Notes: generated by a model not told the origin, from the letters alone. A DNA stretch of 64,000 bases from a bacterium (GCA_022072055.1 JAJVIK010000023.1:62001-126000); one strand, 5' to 3'. Shown: positions 18,656 through 27,574, counted from the first letter of the stretch. Made by a program: numbers and translations.

Positions 18656-18679
18656 GACAGGCATCGCTGCCTGTCTTAC
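18652..18679. terminator. Bidirectional hairpin holding both stop codons
   Basis: A 12-bp perfect stem (GTAAGACAGGCA / TGCCTGTCTTAC) with loop TCGC lies between convergent genes. The TAA of the plus-strand binding-protein gene and the TAA of the minus-strand FG-GAP gene are both inside the stem, mirror images of one another. No T-tract follows, so it may stop transcription weakly or protect 3' ends. It shares the GACAGGCA core with the hairpin at 6811-6845. Confidence 0.65.
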
Positions 18680-21288
18680 TGCTCGCTCAGCACATTCAGG
18701 AACCCATCCGTGGTCGGCGCGAGGATCTCGCATCGCCCATCCCCGGTGACATCCGCCGCGATCAGGTTTCCTACTCCGGCGGAAAGCTCGGCTTTCCATA
18801 CAACCCTCGATACGCTTCCACCCTCTCCCACCGCATACAGCGCTTTGTGACTGGTTCCGAACACAAACTCCTGGATGCCGTCGCCATCGACATCGAGTGT
18901 CGCGGGATCCGAACAGGTTCCTTGAACATCGAGTTCCCAGCGCCGGCTTCCATCCTTCACATTGAGGCAGACGAACTTTCCGTCCTGACGCCCGAAACCC
19001 ATCAACCATTCACCCGAGGGCAATTGAAGAAAGGTTTCAACAGCCGAAGGGGCCTCTCCACACAGCGGCAGTTTGTACCAATACGGCGCGGCGCGCAGGG
19101 ACATCGCGGCCTGGAAGTAGTGCCCGGAGACCAGGGCGACCGTCGGGTCGCCGGAAGGCGAATCAAGAATCGCGGGGAAGGTGTACAGCCCCTGGCTCGG
19201 TTGCTTGAAGATGTTCGGTGGATAGAGCGGGCCGAGCAGCGATCCCCCAGTGGGGCCATCGGCCACACAGTAATAGTCCGGATTGGTGAAGATCAGGTCC
19301 TCGTTCCCATCCCGGTTGAAATCAAACGCAGAGGCCAGGTCCACGCTGGCCCCCCAATAGCGCTCGATGCCCTCCGCCTCGCCCTTGTCCCAAAGCAACT
19401 TGCCGGAGAGTCCATCCACCCCCACGCTCCGAACAATCGGGGTGGAGGCCCAAACATACAGGTCGGGCGTGGGCTTGCCCGTGAAGTGGACGGATCGCAT
19501 GTAGAGCTTCCTGGGGGCGGGTAGCCCGGGACGGTCGGGGGATGGGAACACCGAGCGCCAGAGCAGGCGGTTCCCCTTCGAGGGCGTGCGCGCCACGAGG
19601 ATCGGGGTGGCAACCGGGTCCACCTGCCCGGTGACCAGTTCCTGAGCGCCATCCCCATCCAGATCGACAATCAGCGGCAGGCCGCTCGAAACCCCGCCGG
19701 TGACCGAAACAATCTCACCGGATGGGGTCACGCTGAGAATCTCGTAGTTCGGATCGCGGAAGATCAGAATTTCGTTGCGATCATCCCCGATAAGGTCCCC
19801 GGCAAGAAGTTCGGGAACGGGCCCTCCCGCGATAGCCGGACGCGCGCTGAAGGCATCCTTGGGTTTGGGCTGCCTCTCCGGCTCCGCCCCGACGACATAC
19901 CCTTGTCCGCTCCGCCAGGTCACCTGCAATCGAGACCCTTCGCGCTGGAGCGGAAAAGCATCTTCGGAAGCCGGTTTGTTGAGCGCGGCCTGTTTCCCGC
20001 GCTTCCCTCGACCGGTGGTCTCCGGAAACACGGCGTGGGTGTCTTCCCAGAGAAGGCGAAACTCCGGGGTGGCCGCCTCCAGGACAACCGCGCCTTCAAG
20101 ATCGGTGCGTGTGGGGTCGGCGCAGCGATTGGCGGCGATCTCGGCTTTCCCGTTGCCATCCAAGTCCTCAAGCCCGGTGGCCAACATCCCCGGCCGGCGA
20201 TATTTCATCCTCCCTGACTCCGCGTCATAGACCCGAATGAGCCAGGCCGATTCCCCCTCCGAGTTGAACATCGAAACCACCACTTCGAGGTTCCCGTCTC
20301 CATCCACATCGGCGTAGGGCGGATCGGGCCAGAGGCTCGCCACCTTGCCGATGGTGACACTCTCATCCCAACCGTAATGCCAGGCCTTTTCCAACAAACC
20401 TCCCCGATTCAGGAGGACCTCATGGTGTTGCGCGAAGGTTGCGATGCATAAAAAGTCCTCGCGCCCATCGCCGTTCAGATCGACAAACTCCACATGGCCG
20501 TAGCTGCGAACATTGGCCGGGCTGACATCCCATTCCAAAAATTGCTTCACCTTCCCCGTGGGAGCGTCAAACACCCACATCTTGCTGTGAGTCTCGACCA
20601 CCACCTCCCGTCTGCCGTCGCCGTCAAGGTCGGTTCGGAGCAGGGACGGGAAGCAGGTGTAAGAGTCAAAGTCATACCGCCACACCTGCTCCGGGGGCGC
20701 TCCCGGCTTGGGGAAGTCGAACAACACAATGTAGCCGTTCTTTTCATCCGGGGGGTAAGCGTGCATGAGCACAATGAGCTGTTTACGCCCCGCGGTTTCA
20801 AGGTAATCGTCGGCGGAGACATTCCAGGAGTAGGACATCGGCTCGACATCATAGCGCCAGAGCAAATGCCCATCCGCGATGGAAACCAGCGCCGCGGCCC
20901 CATAGGGTTGGGTGGGGCGCCCGGCGCTTAGCAGGGCCTCGAAGGTCCCATCCCCGTCGAGGTCTTCAATGGTCACCACCTGAGTGAAATTCAATCCCGG
21001 CGGGTGTGTTTTCCAGAGGCTGGTCCCGGAGTCGTCGTGGCAAAGCAACTCGCCGGCCACCACCGAGAGGGCGAGCGGCGACTGACCCTCTCGTTCCGGG
21101 ACAACATGGATCGAGGGCTGGGTTCGCCCAAGGTCAAATCGACCCAGGATCCTGGGTGGGGACTTCATCCCCGCGGGAACCGGCTGGATCCCGGTAAGAT
21201 GAGGGTTTTGTCTCGGTTCGGGCCAGTCTCCGGGGGCGGCGAGAGAAGTGACAGAAAGGAGGACCAGGAAACCGGGGATGAATTTCAC
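18676..21288 (-). CDS. Secreted FG-GAP/VCBS repeat beta-propeller protein
   Basis: 870 residues from the GTG at 21288, which overlaps the upstream stop as GTGA and gives a proper signal peptide (KFIPGFLVLLSVTSLAA). At least nine calcium-type loops of the D-x-D-G-D-G form are seen, e.g. DLDGDGTFEALL, DLDGDGRREVVV, DLNGDGREDF, DVDGDGNLEVVV, DLDGDGAQELV and DVDGDGIQEFVFG, so the chain should form one or two integrin-like propellers mixed with PQQ-like stretches (GHLLWRYDVE, LLWDKGEAEG). Such proteins bind glycans or other proteins at the surface; no enzyme motif is evident. It ends the minus-strand operon that starts at 26156. Confidence 0.85.
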   Translation of the reverse strand: MKFIPGFLVLLSVTSLAAPGDWPEPRQNPHLTGIQPVPAGMKSPPRILGRFDLGRTQPSIHVVPEREGQSPLALSVVAGELLCHDDSGTSLWKTHPPGLNFTQVVTIEDLDGDGTFEALLSAGRPTQPYGAAALVSIADGHLLWRYDVEPMSYSWNVSADDYLETAGRKQLIVLMHAYPPDEKNGYIVLFDFPKPGAPPEQVWRYDFDSYTCFPSLLRTDLDGDGRREVVVETHSKMWVFDAPTGKVKQFLEWDVSPANVRSYGHVEFVDLNGDGREDFLCIATFAQHHEVLLNRGGLLEKAWHYGWDESVTIGKVASLWPDPPYADVDGDGNLEVVVSMFNSEGESAWLIRVYDAESGRMKYRRPGMLATGLEDLDGNGKAEIAANRCADPTRTDLEGAVVLEAATPEFRLLWEDTHAVFPETTGRGKRGKQAALNKPASEDAFPLQREGSRLQVTWRSGQGYVVGAEPERQPKPKDAFSARPAIAGGPVPELLAGDLIGDDRNEILIFRDPNYEILSVTPSGEIVSVTGGVSSGLPLIVDLDGDGAQELVTGQVDPVATPILVARTPSKGNRLLWRSVFPSPDRPGLPAPRKLYMRSVHFTGKPTPDLYVWASTPIVRSVGVDGLSGKLLWDKGEAEGIERYWGASVDLASAFDFNRDGNEDLIFTNPDYYCVADGPTGGSLLGPLYPPNIFKQPSQGLYTFPAILDSPSGDPTVALVSGHYFQAAMSLRAAPYWYKLPLCGEAPSAVETFLQLPSGEWLMGFGRQDGKFVCLNVKDGSRRWELDVQGTCSDPATLDVDGDGIQEFVFGTSHKALYAVGEGGSVSRVVWKAELSAGVGNLIAADVTGDGRCEILAPTTDGFLNVLSEQ

Positions 21289-22532
21289 ACCCGGTTCCTC
21301 TCCGCCACCTCGGCCACAATCTCGGCGGCCAGATGGCAGTGCTCCTCGGTGTATTTCTCGCAGAAGGTGGACCAGCGAATGAAATGCTCCAGGAACGCCT
21401 TGGCGTTGGGACATGAGTCGGGACCGTAGCGATACTCGCGCGAGGCCGGGGGTGTCGAGTAGGGGTAAGCCTTCCGTTCCGCGTTCTCGGCAAGGAAGGT
21501 GAGGGCTTCGGGCATGAGGTAATACTTCCCTTGTCCCGCGCCGGGGATGCCCGCCTCGGCGAGTTGCCGCGCGAACTCCTCGGCATCACAGCGGAAGGCG
21601 CTCGGGTCGATCCTGAATCCGGTCATCCAGCAGGAATAGACATTCACGAATTCGGGAATCCCGAGCGGGGTGACTCCGGGGATTTCGTCGAGGAGCTCGG
21701 TGAGCAACCGAATCATGCGGTCGCGTCGGACAACCTGTTCGCGGATGATCTCGAGTTGCGCCAGCGAGATCGCGGCGGTGCAAAGCGGCATCCGGTAGGC
21801 GTACCCCGGTTCGGCGTGGAGCCTCCCGTAATGGGGTTTCATCACCCCGCCGCGGCTTTGCCCGATGAAGCGGACCCGCTCCGCGAGCTCATCATCTTGG
21901 GTCACCACGCACCCGCCCACATCCGAGCCCATGGTTTTTTCCGAATCGAAGGAGAACCCCGCCGCGAACCCGAGGGTTCCCGCGAGCCTCCCCTGGTACT
22001 CGCTGAAGACCGCCTGGCAGGCATCCTCATACACAATCAAGTTGTGTTTGGCCGCGAGCGCGTTGATCGGGGCCATGTCGCACACCAGACCGGTGAAGTG
22101 GACCACCAGGACCGCGCGGGTGCGGTCGGTGATGCACGGCTCAATCGTGCGCGCGCTCAAGTTGACATCGCCCGGCTCGGTGTCGGCGAAAACCGGGATG
22201 TAATTCTCGCGGATCAGCCCCTGCAGGGTGCCGTAATCGGTGATCGGGCTGACAATGATTTCGTCTCCCGGCTCGAAGGGAAAGGCGGCGGCGAGCGCGG
22301 CCAACGCCGGAGTGCAACCGGGAGTCGCGATGCAGTGTTTGACCCCCAGTTCCTCGGCGAAAGCGCTCTCGAAGCGGTGGGTCATATCGGCCAGGAGACC
22401 GCTTTGGACCACCTCCTCCAGGTACTTGAGGGCGTTCGGACCCAAGGTTCTCGGGAAGGGGGTGGGGAGAACCCCGACCTCATCCCGATGGGCCGCCGCA
22501 CCGAACTTTGCGCGCTGAATGGCCACAATCAT
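21285..22532 (-). CDS. DegT/DnrJ/EryC1/StrS-family PLP aminotransferase
   Basis: 415 residues from ATG 22532, which overlaps the deacetylase stop (ATGA) behind AGAGG. Members of this family put amino groups on keto-sugars or cyclitols. Family marks: TPGCTPALAALAAAF at the cofactor end, GDEIIVSPITDYGT, DTEPGDVNLS, YEDACQAVFSEYQG with the PLP-facing Asp, and FSFDSEKTMGSDVGG, where the Lys should carry PLP. With a Gfo/Idh dehydrogenase upstream in the operon it forms an oxidation-transamination pair as known for kanosamine-, dideoxy-sugar- and aminocyclitol pathways; the substrate here is unknown. Confidence 0.9.
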   Translation of the reverse strand: MIVAIQRAKFGAAAHRDEVGVLPTPFPRTLGPNALKYLEEVVQSGLLADMTHRFESAFAEELGVKHCIATPGCTPALAALAAAFPFEPGDEIIVSPITDYGTLQGLIRENYIPVFADTEPGDVNLSARTIEPCITDRTRAVLVVHFTGLVCDMAPINALAAKHNLIVYEDACQAVFSEYQGRLAGTLGFAAGFSFDSEKTMGSDVGGCVVTQDDELAERVRFIGQSRGGVMKPHYGRLHAEPGYAYRMPLCTAAISLAQLEIIREQVVRRDRMIRLLTELLDEIPGVTPLGIPEFVNVYSCWMTGFRIDPSAFRCDAEEFARQLAEAGIPGAGQGKYYLMPEALTFLAENAERKAYPYSTPPASREYRYGPDSCPNAKAFLEHFIRWSTFCEKYTEEHCHLAAEIVAEVAERNRV

Positions 22533-23266
22533 TTCCTCTTTTCCGTGAGCAGAAAGTCCACCACCTCGTTCGGTTCGGCCAACCAGACATCGTCGCCGCC
22601 GACTCGGCACACCGTGGCGAAACGTTCCTCCAGCTCCTCGACCGTGCAATCCTTGGCGGGGTGGATCGGCTTTCCGGGCATGGGGCAGTGACAGTAGTCG
22701 ATGATCCAGCCGCCCTGGTCGATGGCTTGGTGGATGCGCTTGTAGGGGTCGAAGACCGAATAGAACGGGGGCGGATACTCGGTGTGCAGGGGGCAGCGCC
22801 CCAACCGCAGCAGGTCGGTGTGGATCGTGTTCACTTGGTCGTAGATGGTGAGGATCGAGGTGTACCCGGCCTCTCCCGCCAGCGCGAGCGTATGCGGGTA
22901 GTTGGTGTTGTCGCCGGGCACACAGAACAGGGTGACCGGCATGTCAATCGCCGCCTCCAGGACACGCCTGCTCTCAACCACCTCGCGATGGGCGTTCTCA
23001 TCGGTGAAAGTGGCGTGGGTCAGGCTGTGACAGGAAACCCCCCAGCCCTCCTTGGCCAGGGCATGAATCTGCTGCTTGGTGAGGATCATCATCCCATCGT
23101 AGCTGCTGCCGGGGACATTCCGGGGGACCCCGATCTGGCTCGCCACCAGCGCCAGGTGGCCGGGGATGCCGTATTTCCGATGAACCGGAAGGGCGTGATC
23201 GAGCAGCGCCGCGCAGCCCTCATCGTACGTGATCGAGTACACCCAACGTTTCCCGTTCTTCCACAT
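22529..23266 (-). CDS. Polysaccharide deacetylase (NodB) family protein
   Basis: 245 residues, cytoplasmic (no leader). NodB-fold metal-site motifs are visible: TYDEG (motif 1, one Asp rather than the usual TFDDG), H-x3-H in SCHSLTHATF (motif 2) and FCVPGDNTN as motif 3. Later residues include DYCHCPMPG near the end of the barrel. Intracellular members deacylate small N-acylated sugars. Coupled by ATGA to the aminotransferase and 3 bp after the nitrilase-like gene. Confidence 0.85.
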   Translation of the reverse strand: MWKNGKRWVYSITYDEGCAALLDHALPVHRKYGIPGHLALVASQIGVPRNVPGSSYDGMMILTKQQIHALAKEGWGVSCHSLTHATFTDENAHREVVESRRVLEAAIDMPVTLFCVPGDNTNYPHTLALAGEAGYTSILTIYDQVNTIHTDLLRLGRCPLHTEYPPPFYSVFDPYKRIHQAIDQGGWIIDYCHCPMPGKPIHPAKDCTVEELEERFATVCRVGGDDVWLAEPNEVVDFLLTEKRK

Positions 23267-23269
23267 GGA

Positions 23270-24088
23270 TCAGGGTTTCTCCTCCACAAGCGCCGCATAG
23301 TAGCGCGGCTTGCGCCTGCCGTCGAACATCTCGCGCAGGGTCGCTTCGTATCCTTCGTTCCAGAAGGGCATCCGCCATTTGGGGTCAAACTCAGCGATGG
23401 CCACCCCGGCTTGGTGGCCGGTGGAGGCGATCACTCGACCATCCGGGGCGATCACCTTGGCGTACCCCATGTTCTTGCCCGCGAGAAAGGGGGCATCGAA
23501 ATAGCGCGACAGGGCGAAATACATCTGGCTGTCGACGGCGCGCGCCTTTTCGAGGCTTTCGAGCATGTCCCCGGTGTAATCCAGGTACATCGTCGGCACA
23601 CACACCAGGTCCGCCCCCTTGAGACCGTAGATGCGGAACATCTCAGGGAAGTGAATGTCCATGCAGATCGCGATTCCGAGTTTGACCCCTTCAAAGTCGA
23701 AGAGCGGAAAGGGGTCGCCGTTGGGCTCCTCGGTGATGATTGCCTCCTCGGAGGGCGCGGGGTGTTTCTTAAAATAGGTCCCGACCAGCTCCCCCTTGCG
23801 ATTCAACAGGAACCCCGTGTTGGCATAGCCTCCACCCGCTTTGGCCGAGACGGACCCAACCACCCCGACGCGGGATTGCCGTGACGCCTCCTGGTAAGAA
23901 ACAAACAGAGGGTGCTCCTCCAGGCAGTGCTCCCCGGCGGTCTTTCCCGCCACCACCTCCGGCTCCTCCGGAAGGAGCACCAGGTCCGCGCCGCGCTCCC
24001 CGGCTTCATGGATGGCCGCGACCGCGGCTTCCTCACACCCTTGGCGGGGAACAGACGTAACGGCGAGACGGAAGAGGTTAATGGTCAT
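23270..24088 (-). CDS. Carbon-nitrogen hydrolase (nitrilase superfamily), first copy
   Basis: 272 residues from ATG 24088 (MTINLFRLAVTSVPR). A longer open frame reaches upstream through a palindromic repeat, but the homologous part starts here. Catalytic triad of the superfamily: Glu in LLPEEPE, Lys in TYFKKHPAPSEE, Cys in IAICMDIHFPEMFR. It should hydrolyse an amide or N-carbamoyl bond. It shares the operon with a second, different nitrilase-family enzyme, separated from it by a 113-bp inverted-repeat element. Confidence 0.87.
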   Translation of the reverse strand: MTINLFRLAVTSVPRQGCEEAAVAAIHEAGERGADLVLLPEEPEVVAGKTAGEHCLEEHPLFVSYQEASRQSRVGVVGSVSAKAGGGYANTGFLLNRKGELVGTYFKKHPAPSEEAIITEEPNGDPFPLFDFEGVKLGIAICMDIHFPEMFRIYGLKGADLVCVPTMYLDYTGDMLESLEKARAVDSQMYFALSRYFDAPFLAGKNMGYAKVIAPDGRVIASTGHQAGVAIAEFDPKWRMPFWNEGYEATLREMFDGRRKPRYYAALVEEKP

Positions 24089-24134
24089 TACGTTTGTTCT
24101 CTGTGCTCGTCCAGAAATTGCACTCCGGTCCCTT

Positions 24135-24247
24135 CTTTTGAACCACGGAAATCTCGGAACAGTTGGAAGGATCGGAATCCGACGTGGAGCGGAACATTCC
24201 GATTTCCGAACTTTCCGTGCGCTTCCGAATCTTCCGTGGTTCAAAAG
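24135..24247. repeat. Inverted-repeat element (MITE-like, ACCACGGAA family)
   Basis: A 113-bp element whose ends are 16-bp perfect inverted repeats, CTTTTGAACCACGGAA (24135-24150) and its complement (24232-24247); the inner halves remain partly symmetrical with repeated CGGAA/TTCCG units. It sits between two operon genes and forms no gene. Similar ACCACGGAA-type palindromes are dispersed in many bacterial genomes. I see no other copy in the window. Confidence 0.8.
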
Positions 24248-24267
24248 CCGACAATCAGGGCACTGTC

Positions 24268-25185
24268 CTACACGCCGCCATGCTCCTTCCTCACGCGGCG
24301 GCTGCGCTTGAAGTAATCGTACAGCGTCTCGACTCCGAATTCCCGGATAAGGTCCTTCACCTCCAGACCCTTCTTCAAGCTGGTGATGACCACCACTGCC
24401 TCGTCGCGCATGTCCTCCACGATCACATCCCCGGCGTACTTCGTTCGCATCCGATCGAGCGCGCCCATGTTTCCATCCATGTGCACCACGCGCCGATTCA
24501 GGTTGAGAACCCCGGTTGTGTAGGGGCAATAGTCGCTGGTGCGCGCAAGGACCGCGCCGGTGCAATCGAGAATCCGGTTGTGGTCATACCAGGTGCTCGC
24601 CGCGAGGGCAAAGCCATAACGCACCACCCAGGAATCCAGCAAACGTCCCGCGGGAAAGGCGGAAGGGAAGAGAAGCAGCTCGATATCCTGCTTGAACCAC
24701 ATCTCCGCCAACTCGTTGAAGTTGATATCGAAACAGATCGCCGCGCCCAGACGTCCGAAGTCGGCATCGAACGCCATAGGCTCCCCGCCCGGAATGACCC
24801 CGCACTGCTCCATCTCATAGGGCACCGGGGTGAACTTATCGTAGATCCAGACCGGCTTTCCCCCGCGATCCAGCAGCGCCATGCTGTTATGAGCCTTGTC
24901 GCCATCCTTCCGCAGCAACCCATAGGCGATATAGCAGCCATGCTTGCGAGCCAGCGCAGAAAGCTCCTCGGTAATCGGACCCTTGAAGTCCTCCGCGGTC
25001 TTCTGAGTCCCGCACTCGTTGTTGTCGGTCGGACAATTGGCGAACTGTTCGGTGAGAAGAATCACATCGGGCCGGTCCCGCGAGACCAGATCGATCCGCT
25101 CACGAGCCCGCGCGAGGAGGGTGTCACGATCCTCGCGGAGGGCGACCTTCGCGGTGTTGACTATGGAAACTCGCGCTTCCCTCAC
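24268..25185 (-). CDS. Carbon-nitrogen hydrolase (nitrilase superfamily), second copy
   Basis: 305 residues from a GTG overlapping the upstream stop (GTGA). Triad: Glu in LLTEQFANCP, Lys in YDKFTPVPYEMEQ, Cys in AAICFDINFNE. The second acidic residue (EM/EQ after the Lys) fits amidase/N-carbamoylase branches. It is clearly diverged from the neighbouring copy at 23270-24088, so the two probably act on different bonds or form a hetero-oligomer. Translation is coupled to the Gfo/Idh gene. Confidence 0.88.
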   Translation of the reverse strand: MREARVSIVNTAKVALREDRDTLLARARERIDLVSRDRPDVILLTEQFANCPTDNNECGTQKTAEDFKGPITEELSALARKHGCYIAYGLLRKDGDKAHNSMALLDRGGKPVWIYDKFTPVPYEMEQCGVIPGGEPMAFDADFGRLGAAICFDINFNELAEMWFKQDIELLLFPSAFPAGRLLDSWVVRYGFALAASTWYDHNRILDCTGAVLARTSDYCPYTTGVLNLNRRVVHMDGNMGALDRMRTKYAGDVIVEDMRDEAVVVITSLKKGLEVKDLIREFGVETLYDYFKRSRRVRKEHGGV

Positions 25186-26156
25186 AAGCGTTGAACCTCC
25201 CCTGTTCGGATGGCCCGATCCGACGCCAGCACCATCCGGGTGGCCTGGATTCCATCCCTCGCGTTCAGCTCCGGCTCGCGATCCTCCAGCAGCGCCCGAA
25301 CGAACTCCACATTCTCCAGATGGAAACCCTCCTCCTCCGGGCGCTCCTCGGTCCAGGTTCGCTCGCCATCGGAGAAGGTCGCCTTCTTGAGCCGATCATA
25401 CAGCTGCACCGACCTTCCGCCATTCCCAAACAGCTCAAAGTAGAACTTGCCGGTGAAAGGCGGCAGACCGGCATCCCCCTGGATCCAGGCCGCCACATGA
25501 CCATTCGCGAAACGGATCGAGGCCACGCACTGGTCGATGCATGCATGCCGCGGATGGGTGAAGGTTCCGCCTGCCGCCCAGATCGCCTCCGGTTCACTGC
25601 CTGAGAAATACCTCAGAATATCGGTCGTGTGGCACCCCTGGCTATGAACATTGGCGCCGCCGGTCACCGGGTCCTGCGCCCAACTGTCATCCGCCCAGCG
25701 CCTGTCCATCATCTGCCCGACCATCACCAACGGCTCGGGGATGAACTCGCGCGCCATGCGGACCAGCGGGTAGTAGCGCATCTTGAAGGCGGGCATGAGG
25801 TGGACTCCGGCTTTCTCCACCTCGCGCGCGACCGTCTCGCAGTCTTCGATCCCAAGCGCGAGCGGCTTCTCGATCAGGATATGTTTTCCCGCGCGCGCGG
25901 CGTCGATGGCGAGCGGGGCATGGGAGTCATGGCGGGTCACAATATAGACCGCCTGGAGGGACCGGTCCTCAAGCACGCGGCCAGGCTCCGTGGTGGCATA
26001 CTCCCCGCCGAAGTCCTCCAGCAATTCTTTCGCGGCATCCTCCACGATATCGCAGTAGGCCACGAAGTGGGCCTCCGGAATGCGCTTCAGGCACTCGGCG
26101 TGGACTCGACCGAGGCCGCCGCAACCGATCAAACCGAAGCGAAGCGGGGCGGGCAT
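25182..26156 (-). CDS. Gfo/Idh/MocA-family NAD(P)-dependent dehydrogenase
   Basis: 324 residues. The N-terminal Rossmann motif GLIGCGGLGRVH binds NAD(P); EKPLAL is the family's conserved Lys-Pro motif, and GCHTTDILRYFSG carries the catalytic His region. Members oxidise ring hydroxyls of sugars or inositols. As first gene of the minus-strand operon it could supply the keto-sugar used by the DegT aminotransferase. No promoter is obvious in the 9 bp to the prepilin gene, so transcription may begin upstream of that gene. Confidence 0.92.
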   Translation of the reverse strand: MPAPLRFGLIGCGGLGRVHAECLKRIPEAHFVAYCDIVEDAAKELLEDFGGEYATTEPGRVLEDRSLQAVYIVTRHDSHAPLAIDAARAGKHILIEKPLALGIEDCETVAREVEKAGVHLMPAFKMRYYPLVRMAREFIPEPLVMVGQMMDRRWADDSWAQDPVTGGANVHSQGCHTTDILRYFSGSEPEAIWAAGGTFTHPRHACIDQCVASIRFANGHVAAWIQGDAGLPPFTGKFYFELFGNGGRSVQLYDRLKKATFSDGERTWTEERPEEEGFHLENVEFVRALLEDREPELNARDGIQATRMVLASDRAIRTGEVQRL

Positions 26157-26165
26157 GGACCCGAA

Positions 26166-26873
26166 TCAGTAATTGAAGTCCTCCCGATGGAGGTTCATCG
26201 GGGGAGGTTTCGAGGGATCGTAGATCGGACTTCCCGATCCGAACTCGTAGATGTCGCCGAACGACACCGTCCCGTTGGTCGGGCTGTAAAATTGTGGGGT
26301 CCCCCAAACCGTGGAATCGACGCGGTCAGCGCCGGAGCTGTAGTAAATGAAGGCCGAGTGCTTGGCGGAGGTGTTCCAGAGCTCGCTGATCGGCACCGGC
26401 CCGCCCGCTTTTTGCTGGACCTCGGGGTTGTTGGTGACCACCGAGCCGATGGGCCAAGAGGCCGCGATGGCGGTGTTGCGGATCACCGTGTAGGGCGGAT
26501 CGGACTCGGCCCCGGAAAGCGCCCGCCAGAACCCGATGGTGTAGTCATCGGTAAACGGCTCGAAGGGGAGCTCGGTGAGGAAGCGGATCGGGGTGGTGAG
26601 AAGGTGGCTGGCGAATCCCCACCACTCGGAATAGGTCCCCGCGATGGAAAGCCCCGGCATGTCGGTCTTGGGTTCGCGCATATTCCACTGGACCCGGTAG
26701 GATTCGGTGGCGGTGGTCAGCGTCCTCATCTCCTGGCGCACATGCGCGATCTTCGAGCGAATTTGCGCTTCCAGGAAATTGGGCAGCGCAATGGCGATCA
26801 GGATCAGGATGATGGCGATGACAATCAGAAGCTCGATCAAAGTGAAGCCGCGGGCCATGTGTTGCTTAAACAT
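26166..26873 (-). CDS. Type IV prepilin-like / pseudopilin protein
   Basis: 235 residues from ATG 26873, chosen because GAGGTGA lies 5-6 nt upstream; a second ATG at MARGF is possible. The prepilin peptidase site G-FTLIE is at residues 9-14, followed by the hydrophobic helix LLIVIAIILILIAIALP and the NFLEAQ motif common in single prepilin-like proteins of uncultured PVC-like and candidate phyla. The C-terminal part (about 50-235) is beta-rich and not recognised. No secretion ATPase or peptidase gene is nearby. Nine base pairs downstream starts the Gfo/Idh operon. Confidence 0.88.
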   Translation of the reverse strand: MFKQHMARGFTLIELLIVIAIILILIAIALPNFLEAQIRSKIAHVRQEMRTLTTATESYRVQWNMREPKTDMPGLSIAGTYSEWWGFASHLLTTPIRFLTELPFEPFTDDYTIGFWRALSGAESDPPYTVIRNTAIAASWPIGSVVTNNPEVQQKAGGPVPISELWNTSAKHSAFIYYSSGADRVDSTVWGTPQFYSPTNGTVSFGDIYEFGSGSPIYDPSKPPPMNLHREDFNY

Positions 26874-27060
26874 CAGGGTCACCTCGCGCATAAAGATAAA
26901 GAGGTTCGGAACGGAGCACGGGTGCCATGCTCGCGCCGGGCTCCATGGTAGAACGAACCGGGCGGCGGATGAACTGCCGTCTTTTTCGCTGGTCCACGGA
27001 GTTCGGAGGCGGCCCGGCGGGGGGGGATTGCGCCCTCCGCGCGGACATTCCCCGGTGGAC

Positions 27061-27088
27061 TTGTCCGGGGCCGAACTTGGAATAGAAT
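27061..27088 (+). promoter_or_regulatory. Sigma-70-like promoter for hisI
   Basis: A -35 TTGTCC (27061-27066) and -10 TAGAAT (27083-27088) are separated by 16 bp, 30 bp before the hisI start. By pattern only. Confidence 0.55.
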
Positions 27089-27118
27089 CCCTCGTCATTA
27101 CTCAAGGAATGGAATCCG

Positions 27119-27511
27119 ATGTCCGCCTCATTGACCGACAAAGTGAAATTCGACTCGCATGGCCTGGTCCCGGCGATAGTTCAGGACTGGGACACCGGCG
27201 AGGTGCTCATGATGGGCTACATGAACGCCGAATCGCTGCGGCTCACCGAGGAGACCGGCAAGACCCACTTCTATTCCCGCTCGCGCAACAAGCTGTGGCT
27301 CAAGGGGGAGTCCAGCGGGCATGTCCAGCATGTCAAGGCGATCCACATCGACTGCGATGCCGATACCGTGCTTATCCGCGCCACCCAGAGCGTGGCGGCC
27401 TGCCACACCGGATACAAGTCCTGCTTTTACCGCCGATGGCGTCCCGAAACCCAGGAATGGGTGGAGGAAGGGGAAAAAGTCTTTGACCCAAGCGAGGTCT
27501 ATTCCCAATAA
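27119..27511 (+). CDS. hisI: Phosphoribosyl-AMP cyclohydrolase
   Basis: 130 residues, monofunctional HisI without the HisE pyrophosphohydrolase domain. It opens the purine ring of phosphoribosyl-AMP in histidine biosynthesis. Motifs: [42 protein letters not shown] (Mg site) and [12 protein letters not shown] (Zn cysteines). Unlinked to other his genes in the window; trpE follows after 63 bp, which holds a short GGGAGC-GCTCCC hairpin (27529-27543 region). Confidence 0.97.
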   Translation: MSASLTDKVKFDSHGLVPAIVQDWDTGEVLMMGYMNAESLRLTEETGKTHFYSRSRNKLWLKGESSGHVQHVKAIHIDCDADTVLIRATQSVAACHTGYKSCFYRRWRPETQEWVEEGEKVFDPSEVYSQ

Positions 27512-27574
27512 CCCTTCCTCCCAGATCGGGAGCGAAGCTCCCCCGGCACGCCATTCGCGAAAGGACTCCCGTCC

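Noticed and set aside
22508-23884. 458-codon plus-strand frame over the deacetylase and amidase genes
   Set aside because: Antisense shadow of two conserved enzymes.
24089-24565. N-terminal extension of the first nitrilase-like gene
   Set aside because: It would translate the palindromic repeat and enter the next gene; family homology starts at 24088.
25629-26951. 440-codon plus-strand frame
   Set aside because: Antisense to the Gfo/Idh and prepilin genes; no protein motifs.
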